A DNA stretch of 64,000 nt, taken from the NCBI GenBank assembly GCA_009760885.1, contig CM019719.1:23582084-23646083 (forward strand), given 5' to 3'. Both the position numbers and the translations under genes were made by a program. This DNA is from Achatina immaculata. Taxonomy: Eukaryota; Mollusca; Gastropoda; Stylommatophora; Achatinidae. Under the pieces are notes generated by a model. That model was not told the origin of the DNA. It was given only the letters and a program-made list of their open reading frames with translations, and ran no database searches. Positions 56,095 to 64,000 of this stretch are shown here, piece by piece (position 1 is the first letter of the stretch; each line of letters starts with the position of its first letter).

Positions 56095-56440
56095 ATGGTT
56101 AACAGATAGCAGCATGTAATAAACAATGGTAAACACATAGCAACGTCTAATAAACAATGGTTAACATATAGTAGCGTGTAATAAACAATAAGTAATATAT
56201 AGCCGCATGTAATAAACAATGGTTAGCATATAGTAGCATGTAATAAATAATGGTTAACATATAATAGCATGTAATAAACAATGGTTAACATATATAGTAG
56301 CATGTAATAAACAATAATTAGCATATAGTAGCATGTAATAAACAGTAGTTAACATATAGTAGCATGTAATGAACAATGGTTAGCATATAGTAGGATGTAA
56401 TAAATAATAGTTAACATATGATAGCGTGTAAGAAACAAAC
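56095..56440. repeat. 31-bp minisatellite, about 11 copies
   Basis: ATAGTAGCATGTAATAAACA then ATGGTTAACAT, with 31-33-bp length variants. Confidence 0.93.
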
Positions 56441-57076
56441 GGAAACAATGAGAAGGTAATTAGATCTACAAGCTAAACTCTTGACTGAAAGATCTGTGGA
56501 TAAAAAAAAGGGATAACATGCATTCAAATCAGCCAGCACGCATATGACATACAATAAAAATCAAATATTCCCAACTCACCTATATACAGCTAAATCCAGT
56601 AAGGAATAAAGATCGTATTACTGGCAAATTGTATACAGTGGACTTCACACTAAATTAACAGTTCAATGCGGTAATATCGAACAGAAGCATATGGACACCT
56701 CTAGTATATTTTGATAGCGTTTGCACACATCCATTCTTGAATTATCTCCCTTGGACCCCACATCTTTGTCTACACAACCTACGTAAATAAAGACATGCCG
56801 TTGACGTTATATTGGTTAAGGATATAAATCGTTTCTTTTATGGCCCTCATCTACTTGGATTTACCCACTGTACATGCATTAATGACTGCCTGGAGGTCAT
56901 CACCTTGTCTAGAGCGAGGGAATGATTACATGTCTAGTCAGACACCAGGTAAAACTAAAGAGACCGTAGATTCAAATTAGACGTTATCCGACAGCATACA
57001 GGGGAATGACGTCACTGAAGCATGTAATCTATTACTGATGCAAGAGATGAAACAAAGTGGTCGAGTGAATTAACTA
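56441..57076. other. Unassigned stretch
   Basis: AAGCATATGGACACCTCTAG near 56685 is faintly like a Tc1 terminal repeat; no transposase follows. Nothing else recognised. Confidence 0.45.
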
Positions 57077-57425
57077 AAAATGTCGAGTCGCAAGTCGAGT
57101 CCGTGCCACTGCTTTACATCTTAAAGTCGAGTCCGTGTCACTGTTCTGCATCATCAAGTCTAGTCCACGTCACTGTTCTACATCTTCAAGTCGAGTCCAG
57201 GCCACTGTTCTACATCATCAAGTCTAGTCCACGTCACTGTTCTACATCTTCAAGTCGAGTCCAGGCCACTGTTCTACATCATCAAGTCGAGTCCATGTCA
57301 CTGTTCTACATATTCAAGTCGAGTCGAGGTCGATGTTCTACATCTTTAACTCGAGTCCAAGTAGCTGTTCTGCAATTCCAAGTCGAGTCCGTGTAATTGT
57401 TCTACATCTTCAAGTCGAGTCTGAG
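57077..57425. repeat. 32-bp minisatellite with 64-bp dimer order, about 11 copies
   Basis: CTACATCTTCAAGTCGAGTC then CAGGCCACTGTT alternates in the middle with CTACATCATCAAGTCTAGTC then CACGTCACTGTT. Confidence 0.93.
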
Positions 57426-57849
57426 GGGATGGGCCAAACACGTCTGCATCTCTTGTTGTAAGTGTCTTCAGCTGAGTCTTAAATGTATGCGTGTCTGACC
57501 CCAGCTTCTCTGTCACCAGAACTCCTGCTGCTTTCTCCTGGTTATTTCTGTGTCACACTCTTCTGACTCTCTTTCCACCTCCCCATATTTTCTCTGCTTC
57601 TCTATAGGCTTCTTCAAAAACTCGTGTATCAGCAAAAAAGCTCTTTGGTCTTCCCTCAAGGCAACTTCATGATTCTTCTCCTATTGTTCTGGGTTTTAAC
57701 AACGTATCTAGCGGAGCATTGTCTTATTCTTATGTAACAATGGTGAGGTTTTACTAATTTCCTTCATTCTAAATCTCAGTACCGCTGATGTTTAATTCAA
57801 TGCCGGGTGTACCAGGCACTATGCACGCCAGGCAGGGCTAACTCCAGAA
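57426..57849. other. Unassigned stretch
   Basis: GC-richer; possibly an old element, since it precedes the Penelope-like fragment, but no motif is readable. Confidence 0.4.
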
Positions 57850-58670
57850 TAATTTCTGCCTAAAGTAGTATGGGAAACGAAAACGATCAACTTTCACAAA
57901 ACTATCCTCACTCTTCATGAGGGATTCACATGCGAGTCCCGTAAATGTGATATATGTCATCGTTTGCAAAAGATGCAGGATAACGTATATTGGTGAGACT
58001 GGCCTCAGATTAGGGGACAGCATGCAAAAACATCTGTACGACATCGCCCAGCATGCTTCGAAACTAGTCCCAAATCATTTCAATGGCCCCAACCACAGAG
58101 GCAAATCTGATTTTCTGGTAACAGCCATCAAACAATGTCACGCAGATGACACAAGCCGCCTGGCGCTTGAGAACCGTTGCATTCAAAATTATGGGACGCT
58201 GGAGCCACATGGGTTAAAATCGCTGTTCAGCTATAGTACCTCTCCACTAAGCTCCACCCCTTCTTACTTGTCAAACCTCCTCACAGCATCACTTTGCAAC
58301 CCCTCTTCGCCAATCATCTATTTCAACTTCTCCTGGCTAGATCAACATTGTATCACTCTCTCTCCCCTCCCCGGTTCCCCATCCACCACCCCCAGTTACA
58401 ACCCACCGACCACATATCACAGGTCTCCATTTAAAGTCTCCACGTTCTGCTAAATCCATTCCTAACACACACCCCCGGACAAGCTAGGCATTCTACTTAA
58501 CTTTTTAATTTTTTAATTTTTTTTTCTTTTTAATAGTATTCATGTGAATCTGTACTTTATCTCCTCTCTTTATTTCTTCGTCCTGTATGTTTTTGTATGA
58601 TTAAGGCTCACGCCGAAACGTCACAACTTTGTAGTCGTTAAGTAATAAAATTGTTCCTACATTTTTCCTA
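57850..58670 (+). mobile_element. Penelope-like element, GIY-YIG domain and 3' region (decayed)
   Basis: FTCES (57926 on) then, after a one-base frameshift, VNVIYVIVCKRCRITYIGET, the VIY...YIG core of a GIY-YIG nuclease. It is followed by GLRLGD, HLYDIAQHASK, HFNGPNHRGKSDFLVTAIKQ and DDTSRLALENRCIQ...GTLEPHG. In Penelope-like retroelements this nuclease follows the reverse transcriptase and is thought to nick the target; the ALEN and LEPHG blocks are characteristic. The reverse transcriptase is missing. A 3' region with TCCTGTATGTTTTTGTATGA, GCCGAAACGTCACAA and AAGTAATAAAATTGTTCC completes it. The same 3' blocks occur on the minus strand at 5372-5456. The frame runs on to 58453 with low-complexity Ser/Pro sequence. 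Confidence 0.8.
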
Positions 58671-59152
58671 GTTTATACATTCTGTTCACACCTGGAGTCA
58701 TTGCTTACCTGCGGTCATCGTACTCTCTCCTCGAGCAGGAAGCTCTCTCCTACTTAAATGTTTAAAACTCGTGGATAAAAGATACAACAAAATTGATTTA
58801 GATATCAAAGTTTGTGCATTTATTTTACTAAAACTTCCTTTGCACGCGCTTACTGTAACATAGCAGGTATGGCAATTCTCAAAGCGAGTCTGTAAATTTC
58901 TTAGAGTAATCTGAAGGTTATTTATTTTTTAAAAATTGCAGAATTTCTGGATGACAACTGACATGATCTGAAATCAAATTACTAGTGGATTTAATCCCAT
59001 TCATTTGTTATGATTTCTGTTCATTGTTTATGCCAAGGTTGGGGGGAGGGTTATGAGGTCAGCTTAGAATTATGACCAGGTGTTTCACACCGTGGTAGCC
59101 TGGAGTCATCCCTCTCTGCAACTTGTCAGACTGATCAAATGTTTTTGTTTTT
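58671..59152. other. Unassigned stretch
   Basis: Nothing recognised. Confidence 0.5.
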
Positions 59153-59166
59153 ACCCCCCCCCCCCC
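59153..59166. repeat. C14 homopolymer
   Basis: Fourteen consecutive C, 80 bp upstream of the invariant 23-bp array. Confidence 0.9.
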
Positions 59167-59246
59167 AGCATCTTCGTTCCTTCCCTGGTAGTAAACAATG
59201 GATGCCTGGCCTTTGGAGTCTACAGTCACAAAATCGATTGTGAGCA

Positions 59247-59482
59247 GGGCATATTGTAAGCGGCTGTCCGGGCATATTGTAAGCGGCTGTCCGGGCATAT
59301 TGTAAGCGGCTGTCCGGGCATATTGTAAGCGGCTGTCCGGGCATATTGTAAGCGGCTGTCCGGGCATATTGTAAGCGGCTGTCCGGGCATATTGTAAGCG
59401 GCTGTCCGGGCATATTGTAAGCGGCTGTCCGGGCATATTGTAAGCGGCTGTCCGGGCATATTGTAAGCGGCTGTCCGGGCAT
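59247..59482. repeat. Invariant 23-bp minisatellite, 10.3 copies
   Basis: Unit GGGCATATTGTAAGCGGCTG plus TCC. I find no difference between copies. Because 23 is not a multiple of three and the unit lacks minus-strand stops, all three minus-strand frames are open with 23-residue periods (for example MPGQPLTICPDSRLQYARTA); these need not be proteins. Confidence 0.96.
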
Positions 59483-60182
59483 TCCGTGCTTCAATCCGAC
59501 GCTGCTCTCATTTCTTCCACTTATTCTAAACTCCAGGACATGTTTCAGCTTTAAATAGATGAAGCGACAACACTTAATGTCTTCAAAGGTGCGCATTTTG
59601 GTACTACTAGTTTGGTTTTCGTATGTCAGTAGGTTCTTAAGTTTCATTCTTTAATTTAGTTGCCCCATATCTAGTCACACGTTGAACATAAGGTAACAGT
59701 GTTGGGACCGTCTGCTAGACACACTTTTGGCTTCATTATGCTCTTTAAAGTATTCTCTTCTAGTGCTTAGACTCCATTGTAACCTCTTCTTTACTGTACC
59801 CCCTTGCAATCTGGTTTTGTCAACCTCTCGTTCCTATAAAATATCTTACCTGTTAAAGCTAGGAGGGTAAAAAAAATAGCGTATAAACACTGAAAGTTTG
59901 TCTGTCAGTGAAATCGCGCAAAAATGATGATCATTATCCAGAACTTACACGCAAATTATCAGTTTCAACAAGTAAATTTAGGCGAAGTGATCCGTGCGTA
60001 GCCAGCGATGGCTGTAGAGTTTTTCCTGTACGAGGGGAGTGTTTGGTGACTTGCAAAACTTTCATATATTGTTTGGTGTTTATTTAGCATTGCTGTTTAT
60101 CACTGTAAACCTTTACTTCTTTTGGGGTGGAATATTATTTTACTGATTAGTTAAGGTGCCGTGTATATTTAATTGACCTGTT
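59483..60182. other. Unassigned stretch
   Basis: Nothing recognised. Confidence 0.5.
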
Positions 60183-60542
60183 CTTCACTTTACAAATGAG
60201 GGTAGAATAGTTTATCCTAATCTTTACCATACAACTGAGGGTAGAATAGTTTATCCTAATCTTTACCATACAGCTGAGGGTGGAATAGTTTATCCTAATC
60301 TTTACCATACAGCTGAGGGTGGAATAGTTTATCCTAATCTTTACCATACAGCTGAGGGTGGAATAGTGTATCCTAATCTTTACCATACAACTGAGGGTAG
60401 AATAGTTTATCTTATTCTTTACCATACAAAGAGAGTAGAATATTTTATCTTAATCTTTACCATACAAATGAAGGTAGAATAGTTTATCTTAATCTTTACT
60501 ATACACCTGAGGGTAGAATAGTTTATTTTAATCTTTACTATA
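60183..60542. repeat. 39-bp minisatellite, left part
   Basis: CTGAGGGTAGAATAGTTTAT then CCTAATCTTTACCATACAA, stepping 39 bp (60201 to 60240), about 9 copies. It continues at 61084-61150 beyond a mariner insertion. Confidence 0.95.
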
Positions 60543-61085
60543 CGAGGGGTGAGTGATAAGTTCTGGGCATAAAGTACAAATACTTTTAAACACACAGTTG
60601 ATATTAGGTGCATTTGTAGATCAGGTTAATGTAAGAATAAACACCAAGTTTCAGGAAATTACCTTCAACCAAATTTTTTTACAGGCTACTGAAGAGGTAA
60701 GGGGTGGCAGAAATTGAGAAAATGGATAACATTTCTCATCGAGCAGTCATTCGCTACCTCAGCATCAAGGGCTTATCATCGAAGGAGATCCATGAGGATA
60801 TGGTGGAGATTCTAGGGGAGAGTGCTCCTTCTTACAGCTCAGTGAAGAAATGGGCAGCTCAATTCAAACATGGAAGGGAGAGTCTGGAAGATGATCCCAG
60901 TCCATGAAGTCCAAGAACGGTAACCACCGATGAAACCACCAGCAGAATCCATGACATGATAATGGAGGATCCACGACTAACTGAGCAGTACATTGCTACT
61001 GAGTTGGTGATCTACCAGGAACGTGTTCCTGCCATTATTCACAATGATCTTCAAGTGACAAAGGTCCTATCAATCACTCCTCGTA
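60541..61085 (+). mobile_element. Internally deleted mariner, 541 bp, TA-flanked
   Basis: Element 60543-61083. Left end CGAGGGGTGAGTGATA and the reverse complement of the right end CGAGGAGTGATTGATA match at 14 of 16. A TA lies on each side (60541-60542, 61084-61085), the mariner target duplication. The frame from about 60707 encodes the N-terminal DNA-binding domain only: HRAVIRYLSIKGLSSKEIHE, SYSSVKKWAAQFKHGRESLE, DDPSP then a TGA at 60905, then TVTTDETTSRIHDMIMEDPR. The catalytic domain has been removed, since intact mariners are about 1.3 kb and this joins directly to the 3' end. Removing the insert restores the 39-bp repeat (TTTACTATA + CAAGTGAGGG). Confidence 0.92.
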
Positions 61086-61150
61086 CAAGTGAGGGTATAA
61101 AGGTTTATCTTAATCTTTACTATACAACTGAGAGTAGAATACTTTATCAT
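61084..61150. repeat. 39-bp minisatellite, right part
   Basis: Two diverged units (ACAAGTGAGGGTATAAAGG and ACAACTGAGAGTAGAATAC) continuing the array interrupted by mariner. Confidence 0.9.
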
Positions 61151-61189
61151 GCAATGACATCAGTCTCACTGTTCTTTAGTACAGCAGTA

Positions 61190-62505
61190 CAAACAGGACC
61201 TGAATCTTCTCCCCTGATGTTCCTCCCAGGTTCTGCCCCAATATCTTACTTCTTACCCCACGCTACCCAGGTTCTGCCTCAATATATCTTACTTCTTACC
61301 CAGGCTACCCAGGTTCTGCCTCAATATATCTTACTTCTTAACCAGGCTACCCAGGATCTGTCTCAATATATCTTACTTCTTACCCCAAGCTACCCAGGTT
61401 CTGCCTCAATATATCTTACTTCTTACCCAGGCTACCCAGGTTCTGTCTCAATATATCTTACTTCTTAACCAGGCTACCCAGGTTCTGCCTCAATATATCT
61501 TACTTCTTAACCAGGCTACCCAGGTTCTGCCTCAATATATCTTACTTCTTACCCAGGCTACCCAGGTTCTGTCTCAATATATCTTACTTCTTACCCAGGC
61601 TACCCAGGTTCTGCCTCAATATATCTTACTTCTTAACCAGGCTACCCAGGATCTGTCTCAATATATCTTACTTCTTACCCCAAGCTACCCAGGTTCTGCC
61701 CCAATATATCTTACTTCTTACCCAGGCTACCCAGGTTCTGCCTCAATATATCTTACTTCTTACCCCAAGCTACCCAGGTTCTGCCTCAATATATCTTACT
61801 TCTTACCCCAAGCTACCCAGGTTCTGCCCCAATATATCTTACTTCTTACCCAGGCTACCCAGGTTCTGCCCCAATATATCTTACTTCTTACCCAGGCTAC
61901 CCAGGTTCTGCCCCAATATATCTTACTTCTTACCCAGGCTACCCAGGTTCTGCCTCAATATATCTTACTTCTTACCCGGGCTACCCAGGTTCTGTCTCAA
62001 TATATCTTACTTCTTACCCAGGCTACCCAGGATCTGCCTCAATATATCTTACTTCTTACTCCAAGCTACACAGGTTCTGCCTCAATATATCTTACTTCTT
62101 ACCCGGGCTACCCAGGTTCTGTCTCAATATATCTTACTTCTTACCCAGGCTACCCAGGATCTGCCTCAATATATCTTACTTCTTACTCCAAGCTACACAG
62201 GTTCTGCCTCAATATATCTTACTTCTTACCCAGGCTACCCAAGTTCTGCTCCAATATATCTTACTTCTTATCCCAGGCTACCCAGGTTCTGCCCCAATAT
62301 ATCTGATTTCTTACCCCAGGCTATCCAGGTTCTGCCTCAATATATCTTACTTCTTAACCAGGCTACCCAGGTTCTGCCCCAATATATCTTACTTCTTATC
62401 CCAGGCTACCCAGGTTCTGCCCCAATATATATGATTTCTTACCCCAGGCTACCCAGGTTCTGCCTCAATATATCTTACTTCTTACCCGGGCTACCCACAA
62501 CTCCT
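61190..62505. repeat. 42-bp minisatellite, about 31 copies
   Basis: CAGGTTCTGCCTCAATATAT then CTTACTTCTTACCCAGGCTA and CC; TACCCAGG at 61264 and 61306. A 43-bp subtype has ACCCCAAGCTACC. Subtype order repeats in places, for example the run at about 61980-62100 recurs at about 62105-62220, so multi-unit blocks have been duplicated. The longest array here after the 32-bp one. Confidence 0.95.
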
Positions 62506-63454
62506 AAAGCTGTAAACCCCAAAACTAACTGCATCTTTATTATCAAGAGATTCTAATGCCACTACAAAATTTACTAACATACAATTCCCACCTTTTTTTT
62601 GTGTCTGGAATTAGTTTAGAACAATACCAGGACAACACCCAACAAGGCTGAACATACAGTTCAACATGAACATACAAGAAATACAACATGTGTGACACAT
62701 AATCATTTTATTATTGCATTTAACACAAATCTCAATAATAATGAGTTGTAACAGAACCTCGGTCTAGACAATGAATATCAACACTTATATGTTCATATCA
62801 ATCGTTGCTTAGAAAAAAGTAACATAACATAGAGAACCTGTGCTTCTTATGGCACATTCATTACGCAATTTTAACCTGCCACGATTTGACAAACATACAT
62901 AGATATCAAACACTTTACAAAAGTGAATGATGAAAATCATGATAATGAATGCAAATAAAAATATCAAATATGATTCAACAGGACACAGACATTTTTGTAC
63001 ACGGTGAACACTTAAACACAAACATTGCAAGAAATCTCATAAGCCCCGTGACACATTTCATGTCACATATTTATCACGAAGCTCCACAAATAACATATAA
63101 ATGAATGTATTACACAACAGAAATCATTATTTCAACATTAACTATTGACAAATTAGTAATTCTTACCAATATATGTGATATATCACCACTTGTGTTACTT
63201 TTACATTTACATGTTTAGTCGTGATGAATACAGTTGGCACTACATGTCTCAAAGACGCCTTAAAAGGAGAACTACCACACCCACAAAACTTCACAATTGA
63301 CAACGTGGATACACCATGTCAGACGTCACTTGACAACATACGGATGGCTCGATGTAGACTTTAAACTCCATCACGAACAATGTCTAAGAATACATTCCAG
63401 GACATGACATCTCAACCCCCGCCGCAATCCTTTCTCTATCTAACTGACCCGAGT
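62506..63454. other. Unassigned AT-rich stretch
   Basis: No frame above 73 codons, no array, no element motif. Resembles ordinary unique intergenic or untranslated sequence. Confidence 0.5.
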
Positions 63455-63456
63455 TA

Positions 63457-63516
<60 letters not shown>
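63455..63516. repeat. (TC)n(CA)n compound microsatellite
   Basis: About 40 bp of CT/TC passing directly into about 20 bp of CA. Confidence 0.93.
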
Positions 63517-63869
63517 AACATATACCCCCCACCCCTTATATACCCGATACACCAGTATGAGGGGCTTACAGTTTCTGGGAAACAAAACATGAACAAGACG
63601 AACAAGAATGAGGTGGGAAAAAACATAAGAGTACAAAAAAATATATTACTGAATGAGAAAAAAACTGAAAGGAATCAATGCAGGCATATTAATCAATCGT
63701 CATAATCCTCATCACATGTTAAAAAAAAGAACTGTTAATCCACAAACGCGTAACAATAGTATGCATTTGTTCAAGTTCTTAGCACGCTTGTCTTCAGTTT
63801 ACTTGCACTTTTATTGTTTCAAATAAATATCTGATGTTTAAAAATAAACTTTCCTTGCTTTCATTTTTG
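63517..63869. other. Unassigned stretch
   Basis: AT-rich; nothing recognised. Confidence 0.5.
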
Positions 63870-64000
63870 CAATCGTCTGAGTAGCGAAGTGGTTAGTGCA
63901 CTGGTCTCTCATGGCGAAGGTCAAGAGTTCGAATCCTGCCGAAGGCGCCCCAGTCATCCAGCTGTAAAAATGGATACCCGCCCTCTTCTGGAGCTGGGAA
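63870..64000 (+). mobile_element. tRNA-derived SINE family S2, cut by window edge
   Basis: A-box TAGCGAAGTGG (63882-63892) and B-box GAGTTCGAATCC (63925-63936) have tRNA-like spacing, followed by CCCAGTCATCCAGCTGTAAA and AATGGATACC. The same arrangement is found on the minus strand at 13565-13720. The tail after the tRNA-like head distinguishes it from a tRNA gene. Confidence 0.75.

Noticed and set aside
59059..59647. Minus-strand proteins of 125-170 residues with 23-residue repeats
   Set aside because: All three frames are open through the same invariant 23-bp array; at most one could be real and nothing favours any.
63876..63945. tRNA gene
   Set aside because: A and B boxes are present but the arms do not pair as a tRNA, and a second copy with the same non-tRNA tail at 13565-13720 marks it as a SINE.

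Overview
The window looks like repeat-dominated intergenic DNA from an invertebrate animal nucleus. A mollusc, perhaps a gastropod, is my best guess. That guess rests on the mixture of RTE-like, CR1-like and R2-type (restriction-like endonuclease) LINEs, a Penelope-like element with a GIY-YIG domain, tRNA-derived SINEs, Tc1/mariner and hAT-like DNA elements, and an exceptional load of minisatellites. I see no operon logic, no host protein-coding gene I can defend, and no functional tRNA or rRNA gene. Every recognisable coding stretch belongs to a transposable element.

Layout. 0-8 kb: a LINE-C tail at the left edge, a SINE tail, four minisatellites (60, 43, 21 and 32 bp units), a LINE-D fragment and a Penelope-like 3' scrap. 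8-16 kb: two truncated LINE-A copies with target-site duplications, a Tc1-like pseudogene, a hAT-type miniature element with a perfect 8-bp duplication, a 42-base poly-C tract, and 44-bp and 22-bp arrays. 16-25.6 kb: mostly unassigned AT-rich DNA and seven minisatellites, plus a retroposed U2-snRNA-like sequence at 22.8-23.1 kb with target-site duplication and A-tail. 25.8-32.5 kb: the C-terminus of an R2-type LINE, a SINE, a 1.4-kb element with long inverted arms between two TTAA sites, a nearly complete decayed LINE-A, and LINE-B tails, with several of these junctions lying in (AT)n tracts. 33-41 kb: a CR1-like LINE tail, LINE-C fragments, a third copy of an unclassified dispersed repeat, and more minisatellites. 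41.8-45.1 kb: a full-length but dead LINE-C on the minus strand, inserted into a 34/35-bp minisatellite. 46-47 kb: a broken Tc1-type transposase. 49.6-52.5 kb: a LINE-B copy with an uninterrupted 957-codon endonuclease/reverse-transcriptase frame, the best-preserved coding sequence here. 53.9-64 kb: a LINE-B tail, a Penelope-like GIY-YIG fragment, an invariant 23-bp array, an internally deleted mariner precisely inserted in a 39-bp array, a 1.3-kb array of 42-bp units, and a SINE at the right edge.

The pieces do not form a pathway. They record repeated insertion of autonomous elements and their parasites into DNA that is itself undergoing tandem duplication. LINE names A to E are labels used only in this annotation. 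Assignments come from reading motifs and comparing copies within the window; no database was searched.
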